This document shows, piece by piece, positions 1 to 9,913 of a stretch of DNA of 64,000 bases; within the stretch, counting starts at the first letter, position 1, and each line of letters starts with the position of its first letter. Source of the stretch: Miscanthus floridulus (Eukaryota > Streptophyta > Magnoliopsida > Poales > Poaceae); the NCBI RefSeq assembly GCF_019320115.1, contig NC_089598.1, positions 26,703,491-26,767,490 on the forward strand. Reading direction: 5' to 3'. The position numbers and the translations under genes were made by a program. Below the pieces are notes generated by a model that made no database searches, was not told the origin of the DNA, and worked only from the letters and a program-made list of their open reading frames with translations.

Positions 1-91
1 AAGGAAAGTATCCTATTTGATACTATACAATATCTTGCGGTGCATGCCGAGCAGTGCCGTGCACGCCTTGATCTTGTGGGCTAGGCCACCT

Positions 92-952
92 CTAATGGTG
101 TGGCCCATGTTTTGTCTTGAGGATATTGGGGGCCATACCCCCACGCATAATGAATTCTTTGAGCAGGTCCTCATGTTCCTCAGGGCTGTCGCCCATTAGG
201 AAACCAGTCTCCATGGTTTGGAGCTCGTACCTAGTTTGGACTTGCATCGCGGTCAGCACCACCACCGCACCATGACGAACACCGTGGAGGGTGATCTCCT
301 GAACATGGGCCAGGATGTCTTGGAGACGAGCGTCGATGAGGGAACCCCAAGCATTGATGGTGTCCGTGGCCACATTCGCCGCCAGTTGGAGAGATTCCAA
401 CTGCACCGTCAGGGCTGGCAATCATAGGAACAAAAAGACTATCAAGATAAAGACAATGGAAATCAGAATGAGGCATTCCTAGAATTCATCTTACCTGCCA
501 CCATGGCATCAGACTCGGCCAACCGTGCTCGAACGGCGCTGGCCTCCTCCTCGGCCACATGAAGAGCAGCCTGAGAGACCCTGAGGCAAATCTTGAGCTA
601 GCCATTCTCCCGAGTCACCTCAAAATAGCAGTTCTGAGCCGCCCTCCACTCCCGGAGGAAATGCTGGGCATCGTCGTCGTTGTACAAATCAGAGGAATCC
701 GATGATGAAGCCAACGCAGAAGACATAGCATCAGAGGGCTCACGGCCCTAGGAAGGGGATGGAGGTTGTCATTCACAACAAACCTAGAAACAAAATAGAA
801 GAGTTCATCACTATGAGCAGAAGATTATAGATCGTCACCATGAGCAGAAGTCATCAATCTCACTCCATGCATCAGAGGCGCTACCTCACCGGCATGTTCT
901 CCTCTAGGATCTTCTTCGCCATGCGCTTACCACGGTTATCCTTGCCGGCCAT
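92..952 (-). pseudogene. TE-associated coiled-coil protein gene, decayed, three exons
   Basis: Read leftward. The first exon runs 952 to 890 (starts MAGKDNRGKRMAKKILEEN) and ends at a GT donor. The second lies at about 735 to 500 (contains DAQHFLREWRAAQNCYFEV) and ends at a GTAAG donor. The third runs 414 to 92 after a CCAG acceptor and encodes an alpha-helical stretch (TRYELQTMETGFLMGDSPEE) closed by a stop. An in-frame TAG at 598-600 interrupts exon two, so the copy is probably dead. The heptad-like, charged sequence resembles the coiled-coil tails of transposon-linked proteins that are common in grass genomes. The exact family and function are not recognised. The neighbouring plant-mobile-domain pseudogene reads in the same direction and may belong to the same element. 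Confidence 0.5.
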
Positions 953-1370
953 GAAATTGATTGGATCTACAGGAAGGGAAGAAAATTGAGATACAGTTTT
1001 GGAAGGTGGAAAAGTGCAAAGGAACAGTTGCGAATGGAGATGTGTTTGAGGCCAAAGCCCTCGGCTGGTATTTGAAGACATGAAGTGAAGAGGCGGATGC
1101 CTCGGGACGCGCAAAAGGCAACCGTAATTAATAGAATGTGAAGCGCCACTTCACTAATGCCAATGAGAATACGGCATTGGGCAACCGATGGCAGGAAATC
1201 AAAGGGCTCTCTTAATAAAAGCCATGTTTTATACTTAATTGGATTAAGATTGGGAGGATGGAATCGGCTGTTTTCAAATTGGCTCTTTAGCCGAAACAAA
1301 AAAAAATACAGAGAGGCAATGAAAATATGGTTATCACTGATTCCATACAAGATACATGTCCACATACAGA

Positions 1371-4300
1371 TTACAAGTCTAGAACATCCTGGATGGTTTT
1401 CAGTACTTCTAGTTGGGAAGTATTAGCCTCTACAATCTGTTGCTTATCTTCTTCGTCTCTTCCAGGAATATTCTCAAGGCTACTTCAGATGGCTCTGCCC
1501 TCTCTGACTTTGGCCAACAATTTCTATTTCTTCTGTTTGATGGCATCAGGTATTTGGGCCAGAGTGGACTTATGATGACCAATGGTAACCTTCATGTTTT
1601 CTAGCTCCTTCTCAAGCTTTGCACGCTTGATTTCTAGCTAAGACAATTCTGGATTAGGCATGAGGGAGGAGTTCTTCAAGTTATCAATCAGCTGTGTTAG
1701 CTCTTTAGCCTCGTGCCTGTTGGAATTCCCCTTGGCCAGCAAGGTTTTACGATTGGACAAATTCCTCTAGGTCTTCTTCATCTTCAGGGTCTGATCTTCA
1801 AAAATAGAGAAAGATGACAAGACTTTGGAGAGAACTAGGGATGGATTACCCTTAATGGCCAGGAAAACTCTCTGCGTTAAGTTAGTATCTCTGGACTAAA
1901 TCGGCTATATTCTTCTCAAACATTGGCAGTATATCTCTTAGCTAATTTCTGGTCTCTTCTCACAAAGCTTCCTTAGAGGAAGTGGCTAATGAGCGGACCT
2001 CATCCTCATCAATATATTCCCTAAGGTCGAAAGAATTGCTCAGAGCTAGAAGGTTGGGTGCCTACATATGCAAGGAAATCTTGATTAGAAGGATCAGATC
2101 AGTTTATAATAGAATGAACAAGTAAAATGAGATACAATACCTTTTCTATGGTAGCTTCTGTCTAAAGGGGAGGGACAGCTGACGATACACCAATAATATC
2201 TGGTTGAATCAGCTCAAAAATCTCAATATCGACATCTACAAATATTGAAAGATTTTTAGTTCATGTTTGTTGCAGAGAGATAAATTAAGCAAATAACTCC
2301 CTTACCATCAATTGTTTGCCGGATTAGGGAATCAATAGTCTGAGTGTCGATGGCAACAAGTCCACCTTCAACGTCGATTGGATCATTAAGCAGACTGATA
2401 GGCTCTCGATCTTGCGCAGGTGTTTCCTCAGGAAGTATCTGGCACAGTGAGAATTCAGATGAAGGGTAAAAGACTGAATATAAGAAGTTAAAGAAAATAC
2501 CCCAATAAGCATCAAGGATAAAACTCACATTTTCTACGGATATGGAAGCATCGGTTATTTCAACCGAAATCAGCTCCTCTTGAGGATCAGCTGATGGGGG
2601 TTTAGATGGTGCTGAGTCAAATGCCTAGGATAGCAGTCCCACACCTAGAGCACGCTGGGACGTAATGCTCGATAGCTGTAAGAGAACGGAATCAGCAGTT
2701 GAATAACATTTTCAAGAAGAAGATAAATTGTTTACCTAAGCAGCTAATGGTCTCGTTCGGTGGAGTCTCTTCCCAGTAGTAGTTTTCTGGGTTGTCCCTT
2801 GAGCTACCTTGCACTTTGATGACTGATATGTTATGATGGTGGGGCAGCATGAGTTTTCATTAGCTTCCCCAGTGTAGGCGTAGCCGATCCCATTCTTGAA
2901 ACAAGACATGGCGGTTGATAGTTTATAGGACGCCCCTTCCTATCCAAGCTTGGAGGATCAAATTCAACATCCTAAAAAGGATCAGTTAAAATAGTTGGCA
3001 AAAGAATTCCTCGATCTTGAAAGAAGATTGCAAGTTACCTCTCTATCAGAAGCAAATTCCCCATCTAAAGCTACACACAAAGGGTGGACCAGCCCATAGA
3101 AAAGATGGGAGTGCCATTCTTGCCACCAGGAGTTGAAAAGAGTGGAAGAGAGGCTGACTCTGACCCGGTCATGCAAGCAAAAGGAAGGAAGGTCTGATCC
3201 CTGTTGAAAAACTCTGGAGGCTTCTAGTACTTCGCTAATGTCTTCCCTTGGCCTCAGTATATCCTTAAAGAAGAGTCAAGGAGGCAATTGGCCGAGGCCG
3301 AACTAACGGGCCACAAAAGACATATTGTAAAACTCATAAGTTGGAAGGTCGCCTAGGATAAAGGAGCCTGTAGCCATCTTGCCATGACCATGACGAAAGA
3401 ATTAAAGATTGCAGCCGCTGCTTTGTCCGAACAACTTGATTCAAACCAAAATCTGAATGGGAAAATCAGCTCATCATTCTCATCATTATCATAGGGCAAC
3501 CAAGTTAGAACATCTACATCGAACCCTCTGTAAAACTTTTTGAAGAGATGACCAATGTCAACATCAATTACTATGGCCGATGCAGCTTCACCGTAGCTCA
3601 TGCATGGATGGGTTCTTCCTTCTTCACCCTTGTATTCCTTATCAAAGGTGGAGGAAGGAAAGCTCAGGTTTCTAAGATCAAAACTTACAATTTTGTGCAT
3701 ATATAGGTTTAGCCATAACTGTATCAACCACCAAGGGCCACTAATAGTGTGTACTGGTTCATTCTTTAGCAATTGGGTAGCTACCTGGTGCATCAGACTG
3801 GTAAGTGGCTCCTAATAGATATTTTCCAAGGGGGATACCCTTACCTGCTACCAGATGTTCTGCCATAAATTTGTGATTATAAGTTGGTCCACAAGATGAC
3901 CCATAGAAGATGAATCTTTCTAGCCACATGTTTAGAAAAGCCACATGTTCCCTCTTGCTAACAGCCGATCCATCTTCAACATGATTCAGAATATAGCCTA
4001 CCCATCCTGAACAGTCTGATATTTTGGCTAGCTTCTTGGAACCAGCACTCAAGTACTCATAAGGTTGCATTGATCTAGTTATTCTGAGGTCAGTCAACAT
4101 GTAAACATCAGCTAGGGTGATAGTCATTAGGCCATGACCAAAGATGAAAGCATTCAGGGCATTGGACTAGAAATAAGATGCAGCAATCAGAAGTGAGTCG
4201 TTCCTCTCCATCCCAGACAATGAAAGAGTCAAGCATTGATTCAGATCATAAAGTTCCCAATCTCCACCCTTTTTCTCGGACACCCTATGAAACCAATTTC

Positions 4301-4620
4301 TCCATCCCTTAGGCATCTTTGGCCAGTTTCTGAAGGGAGTTTTGGTATTCCAAGAGGACAAATCAACCATAGATGGTTTGAAGGGGATTTAGTTGGTTTC
4401 TTAATGGACAAAATCAGATGGATCAGGATTGCCCATAGGCCCAAGAAAATAGACATTAGGAGTAATAGCTGATGGAATCAAGATTTCATTCCTCATTTTG
4501 TAGAAATTGGATGAAATAAATTTGAGAAGGAAAGAAATACGGAGTAGCGGCCGATGCTGGGAGAGTGGAGATTTGGAGGCATACCTCAGGGACATTGTCG
4601 ATGGTTGCCATTACAGCCGA
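1371..4620 (-). pseudogene. Plant mobile domain (PMD, aminotransferase-like) protein gene, decayed
   Basis: Read leftward. The PMD core lies at about 4370-3353. It contains WRNWFHRVSEKKGGDWELYD, then TITLADVYMLTDL, EHVAFLNMWLERFIFYG and ISGPWWLIQLWLNLYMH, which match the conserved order of plant mobile domains (WF, FW, GPMTPTLLDV-like, EHVAFL-WL-F, GPFWLLQLWLN). A predicted coiled-coil tail at about 1850-1371 (LTQLIDNLKNSSLMPNPEL, KRAKLEKELENMKVT) ends with LDL and a stop at 1371-1373. Between them are exon-like pieces with GT donors, for example near 2527 and 2306. There are several in-frame stops and frame changes, including three TAG codons in the tail. PMD proteins occur both as host genes (MAIN/MAIL1 type) and as passengers of transposons. 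Here the TE surroundings favour a passenger. Confidence 0.72.
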
Positions 4621-4897
4621 AATAGGTTTGAATCTAACAAAGATTGCTTGGATGAAGGCTCGATTGAACGGAGGATTTGCTAGGGTTTGAAGCCTTGGTG
4701 GTGACGGTGTCAGCTGTTGAAGTTGGCTCGGTAAAAAAGGAGAAAGCAAAAAGGCCAAGTGAGTCAGAAGAGATACTATTGGGCTGTTGTATAAGACACG
4801 GGCCAGGAATTCAGGAGTTATGCGTACATCTCGGATAGAACGGTTGTGGTGCGGTAAACCAATAAACTAGAATTTTGGAATAAAACCATTTTATCCC

Positions 4898-4911
4898 AAA
4901 ATTGGGGGGCA
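4898..4911 (+). other. Polypurine-tract-like motif before an LTR start
   Basis: The purine-rich run AAAATTGGGGGGCA sits directly before a TG that opens an LTR-like sequence. This is the usual order of polypurine tract and 3' LTR in Ty3/gypsy elements read rightward. Confidence 0.45.
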
Positions 4912-6540
4912 TGTGTTTATATCAAAATTTAGGAGAAGAACATGGGAACTCACAGACTTCCAAGTTTGTGCCAATCAAGGAATCGGTTGCATGAGGATTG
5001 ATATCAGCCGGTTCAGGTGTGACACTAGAATCGGCTCTCTTTAAACGACATCAACATATAACGATAATGAACCGTGACCGACGTCAGGAAGATACATATC
5101 GGACTCTACAAAAGGGGAAAAATTAGGGTCCAAGTTATCTTAGGATAGGAATATTTTCTTCATACCAAAGATTGTACCGAGCCATACTTGAGTAGGATTC
5201 GTGCTTAGGTTCTGGGTATAAATAGTGGACCCCAGCTATTGTAAAAGAACACACAATCAATCAAATACAAGTTACTTACTTTTTTTGGCTCTGGCCACCC
5301 CTTAGGAGTAGGAGTAGAGTAGATCCTGGTGAGTTCTTCAGCAAGTATGGTTGCATTGATTCGATCGACCTCCACTGCTTGTCTGTAAGTACCGTCATGG
5401 CTTATACCTCTATTCGTATGGCTGCATCGATCTGGTCGACCTCCACTATGACTCTGGTATAAGTTAGTTATCGACTCTTGTCTAGTTCAAGTAAGGCTGC
5501 ATCGATCCGGTCAACCTCCACTACTTGAACTAGATTAAGGTCAAGTTATCAGCTCTATCTAAGGGTGGCGTTCCTTCGGATAGATTCATTAAGTTACCAA
5601 TATTGCTTATTGCTTCCATTATTTATTTAATTACAGCAATATCACTTCGCCCAATTGGGATTGATCTAGATTGACCTTATATCATTTTTAACCTATCGTT
5701 TGTTAATCTAAATTTGATCTAATCTACACTTTAAACGATGAGTTGTGTTTTATCAGTTGTTTTATATCAATCTTGATCGTGCATAGCGTGCGATTAAGGC
5801 GTGTCTGATCTTGAGTAGATCTATTCTGCCTCACACCCCACTATTAGCACCATAGAGTGGGGATCGTTACTTGGTAGATCTGTTCCTGAGAGGGTAGACC
5901 TTAACTACGCGCTATGCCTGAATCGGCTATTTTAGCCGATATCGAGTGTTTTCACAAATAGTTCATGTTACGAGACTATTGAAGTAGAGATAGGTTGAAA
6001 GATGTGTTAGCCCCATGATCTTATTATTGTATTACGGCCTGCATGATTCTGCCTCATGCCTCACTGGTATTAGTAATAAGTTAGGGTCATCGAGTTTATT
6101 GTTGTTTCTATGGCTTGTATTATTCTGCCTCATGCCCCATAGGTCATAGCGATAGATGAGATCTAATATGTTCATTAGATTTATTTTTATTAAGTGGTTG
6201 AATGATGATGAGATGTTTCATTTATACAAAAGGGGTTTGGTTACTTGTAGTCATTGGCTTAGCATAAACTAATTATTGTTGACATCTTATTGCCATTGAC
6301 TAATATTTGTCTAAATAATGATATCCATCCTAAACAATAACCGATTCCTCTTACACAACTCTATGAGCTTTAATCGATTTATTCTTATGAATATGCTAGA
6401 ATCGACTATTTAGTCGATCTCCTTTCATATTGGCTCTTAGAGCCGTACATTCAGGATTGTCTGGCAACACCAGCACATTTCGCCATAAATTACTGATAAA
6501 CTTCCTCTTCTTATCAATTGCAGGGTCAAATTGACTGGCA
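4912..6540 (+). repeat. LTR / leader-like region of a Ty3/gypsy-type element
   Basis: The region starts with TGTGTTTATA after a polypurine tract. It has a good TATA box (GGTATAAATAG, about 5214-5224) followed by a CA-rich leader, and ends near 6520-6545 with TGCAGGGTCAAATTGACTGGCACG. That last motif resembles the leader sequence found just upstream of gag in many grass gypsy elements. Motifs of the type AATCGGCT/AGCCGAT recur through this stretch and the neighbouring pseudogenes, suggesting one element. The LTR end and a second matching LTR were not found, so the boundaries are tentative. Confidence 0.45.
5349..5560 (+). repeat. Three-copy tandem repeat in the LTR/leader
   Basis: Three imperfect copies of a unit of about 71-75 bp start at 5349, 5420 and 5495. 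Each contains GCTGCATCGATCYGGTCGAC-like sequence followed by CTCCACT. A looser triplet, TTCTGCCTCATGCCCC-like, recurs further on at about 5824, 6048 and 6125. Confidence 0.7.
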
Positions 6541-6588
6541 CGTCTTGGGAGGAGTGTGCAGGATTGACCACCCCTACGCTAAAGCTAG

Positions 6589-8031
6589 GTGGATCTCCAG
6601 CTCCATCGAGCGAACCCTTCTAGCTTGCTCATGTGCCCTCGGCACAGGATGAAATTTTGTGCCGACAACCACCCACTAGGGATGGCTGGAGGCTGGGTTA
6701 GCAGTTACTACCTAAACACTGAGGGTTTTTCCAAAATCTTGTATGCCACCCTACAAAAGCTTGGAGTCAAAGATTGTTCCGAGTATGAGGGTCGTGAGTA
6801 TGAAAAGCATGGCACTAAGCGGTGTGAAGTTATCATCTACATTGGGAAGAGTGAGGAGTTTCCCAGCATCACTAAAGCCTTTAATGTGATCGCAACCGGG
6901 TTTCACTTCGTCAACACCTATCAGGTTGTGGCCCGCAAAGTCTTGTGTTACCCTTGCCAGATCTATGAAGAGCCCATTGCTCATACCCCCATGAGGTTCT
7001 TTCCACCTTTCGAAAAGAATTGATGGGCATAGAGGGCTCGAATAGAGGCTTTGCAAGGGTAGGATCAAGGCTGGACGAAAAACTCGAAGCTCTTTAGCTC
7101 GCTCGGCTCGTGGCTGGCTCGGCTCGGCTCATTATGATAACGACCCGAGCCGAGCCAAGATTTTAGCTCATTAGCTATAACGAGCCAACACGAGCCAGCT
7201 CGCGAGCCGCTCACGAGCTAAATGAGCCAAGCTTTCAGGAAAAAAGTATCAAAACTTATAATAGTTTTTGTATTACTTCATGTCTTGCACTTTACAATTG
7301 ACTGGTAACTGGTCTAGACCCTAAAAATTGACTGGTAACTGGTCTAGATGTATTTCTTTTGTATTATTATTATTCTCAAACTTTAGATAAATGCAAATAT
7401 TATATTTTGTGTATTTTTTATACCTGGCTCGCGAGCTTAATGAGCCAGCTCAAGCTTTTAACGAGTCGAGCCAAGCTGGCTTTCTGGCTTGTTAGGATAA
7501 CGAGCCGAGCCGAGCTAGCTCGTTCTCTTAATGAGCCAGAACGAGCCGAGCCAGCTCATTATCTAGCCTTGGGTAGGATGGGCAAGAAGATAGTCCAACC
7601 ATGGTGCACTTGACCACGTACCTACTTGCTCTAGATGAGCAGTATGACCGGCAAGCCTTGGAGCTAAGGAAGTGCCTCTGGTGAGCCGAGGAAGCCGAGA
7701 TCTTCTCCAGGATGCTCTAGGTGCAGCTTGCCAAAACGCATGCCAGTGCAACAGCCATAGAGAGTCATGAGACTGCCATATCAGAAGCCCTAAAGGAGGC
7801 CAAAGATCGGCATGCCCATCAGCTGGGAGAGGCCTACCTTATCACTAGGGTCAAGCGGAGGATGCTCTTTGCTAAAAGGCAGGATTCCTCGATCTTGGAG
7901 GGAATCCCAATCCACTCACTAGAAAGGAGGACCGATGTTGTAGTGCTGCTAGCACCCCCACCCTCAAAAGTGTCAAAAGTAGAGCCCTTACTTCCCCTCA
8001 CTCAGCCACTACCAAGAGAGGCAGACCCATA
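6589..8031 (+). pseudogene. TE-associated gag-like/unknown protein gene split by a MITE
   Basis: The left part (6589-7023) encodes YYLNTEGFSKILYATLQKLG, YEGREYEKHGTKRCEV and AHTPMRFFPPFEKN. The right part resumes after 7579 with LLALDEQYDRQALELRK-like sequence in a shifted context and continues to 8031 (ATAIESHETAISEALKEAKD, then PPPSKVSKVEPLLPLTQP). Similar proteins are frequent in sorghum- and sugarcane-type genomes next to retroelements. I recognise the family by sight but do not know a function. A stop follows the FEKN segment, and the MITE at 7066-7571 lies between the halves, so the gene is broken. The alanine- and glutamate-rich right part looks like a coiled coil. Confidence 0.55.
7066..7571. 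mobile_element. Non-autonomous hAT-type MITE rich in GCTCGGCTCG repeats
   Basis: Terminal inverted repeats CAAGGCTGG and CTAGCCTTG bound a 506-bp element, and the 8-bp direct repeat GGTAGGAT lies on both sides (7058-7065 and 7572-7579). An 8-bp duplication with CA..TG ends is the hAT superfamily signature. Both arms are packed with GAGCCGAGCC/GCTCGGCTCG units in inverted orientation around an AT-rich centre (7230-7420), so a single strand could fold into a long hairpin. No transposase is encoded. Confidence 0.85.
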
Positions 8032-9900
8032 GACAGGGCGGTAGAAGAATCCACCGAGCCCAAAAATTAAGATGTGTGGTCCGACAAAGTAGATTAGTTG
8101 CCTTGGGAAGATATACCCGTAGTTAGTGGTGTCTTTCATTGCTGTCCTCTAGTATTATAATCTTTTCATGTATTTTGCCCGTAGTTGTTGTGATTGTCTG
8201 ATCATAGGATAGGTGAACGATGTGTCGAGAATGGGAGAGTAAATGCCTGTATGTTGTACCAGTATAAGGACAATTGGAGTGTGCATGTTATTTATTTCGT
8301 TGTATTTATTGTGTCCATCTACCCTTAGGTCTCGTTAGATGTGCTTAGAGTTTTCCAGGACGATGTTAAGTGGGTTACAAGAGAGCAACCATTTAGATGC
8401 CAATAGATCGGTCGTGATTGGATAACATAGGACACTGTATCAACTAATTGTGGATGTCCCAGCAGAGCACTTGAATCTCTTTAAATCAAATCCATTGTAG
8501 AATTTGAATTCCTTGTCCCCTGTTGCGAAAGGAACCCTTATTGTTTGAATCTTTCCTTACAATACTCCTCTGATTCTGTGGTTTATGACCCCATCGCCTT
8601 CATTGCGGGTAGTTGGTAATAGTTGCCTGGTTAATAGCTTATGGTGCCGCGATGAAAACAAGGGCCCCTATGGAACAACTACCACATGGTGACATTGCTC
8701 GGTATGCGCTGGTATCGAGGTTGTTGACCAAGCACCTTTACCACCGTCGTACCGCTTTTGATACAAAATATTCTTCTTAGAAATATCAGGGTGTTCAAAC
8801 AGGAAATCCACAATGGGTTGATGAAATAGTGTCCCCTCAAAGTAAACAAGAGAATGTGGTTTTGGAGGAAGCACGTATATCATGATCTCAGTTCAAACAA
8901 AAGGTTGGCGCATATTGTGGTCAAGGAAGGGAAGGAAAAGAAAAGGAACAAGGAAAAGTTAGCCTCGGGTAGTAGGAAGTGCATGGAAAAGTCAGAGTGG
9001 ATGTTATGTCCCAAGCACTATGCCCAGCTCGCCCGCACTATGCACACCAACTCACTATTGCCGCGTGCCCTGCGGACGCCATCAGTATCAGGGACCACTA
9101 GCACCCTATCCTCACGTAACCACGACATTATGTCGCATCCACCATCCTCGTGTACTATGCGCTTCCCCTTTTTCTCAGCATCCATTCGGCTCTCGATCCT
9201 CGCCCTCATAACCATACTAGACCCCCTCCTATTTTCCTCTTTTGGGGATACAGCTACCGCATGCCTTCCTAGCCGAGCGAATCCCCTCCCCTCTCCCTTA
9301 TCCTCCCTCCGCTCGCTCACACAGGGAGCACACCGTGGCTGACTTTATCCCCACAGCGTGAACCAGCAGTGTCTCCCATCCATGCTGTCTCCACTTCCAA
9401 TGCACTATGCCCCACCTCCATTCGCCACTATAAGATGCCCTTGGTCCTTGCTCTTCTTCTTCGTCCCATCCCCTCGAATCTGAAGCAGAGCTACAAGATC
9501 TAGTCGTCATTCAAGGAATTAGGTTCGTCAGTCAGAGGTGATTGTTCAATCTGAGAAGAAGAAAGGACCTGGTTTTTGTTGAAGAAGTTTAGGTCTACCA
9601 TTGGACAGTTTGGTCTTAGGGTTCACGATGTTTGAGTTCTCAGTATCCTGTTTCTAGATCTATTGGACATACGCCATGTTTTGGATAATCATTTTCTTGT
9701 TATTTCTCCATTATCCTCGTCTATCTCGACTTCTGGATTAAGCCTTGGTTATACTAGGTTGCTCTTAACCATGTATCTCTAAATTCCTATGTGGTTTAGT
9801 GTTCAACGTCGTGTAATCTTCCATGTAATTTCTGATCTGCAAGGTGTAATCGCATTTCCCTTTCTAATTCTTGTTTCGAATCTCGGGATGAGATTCTTTT
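8032..9900. other. Unassigned region, probably decayed retroelement
   Basis: No convincing gene. Open frames near 8668-8883 (minus) and 8854-9342 (plus) lack recognisable motifs. A TATA-like CCACTATAAGATGCCC near 9425 precedes a pyrimidine-rich leader. The last 100 bases (CGAATCTCGGGATGAGATTC) resemble the segment just before the polypurine tract of Tekay-type gypsy elements, so at least the right end is retroelement 3' untranslated sequence. Confidence 0.4.
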
Positions 9901-9913
9901 AAGAGGGGAAGGT
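9901..9913 (+). other. Polypurine tract of Tekay-type Ty3/gypsy element
   Basis: AAGAGGGGAAGGT lies directly before TGTAACACCC. The preceding TCTCGGGATGAGATTCTTTT is typical of the 3' end of the internal region in chromodomain gypsy elements of the Tekay/Del group. Confidence 0.65.

Noticed and set aside
8854..9510. Open frames of 162 and 100 codons
   Set aside because: No family resemblance, antisense overlap, and low-complexity basic/serine-rich sequence; better read as decayed retroelement.
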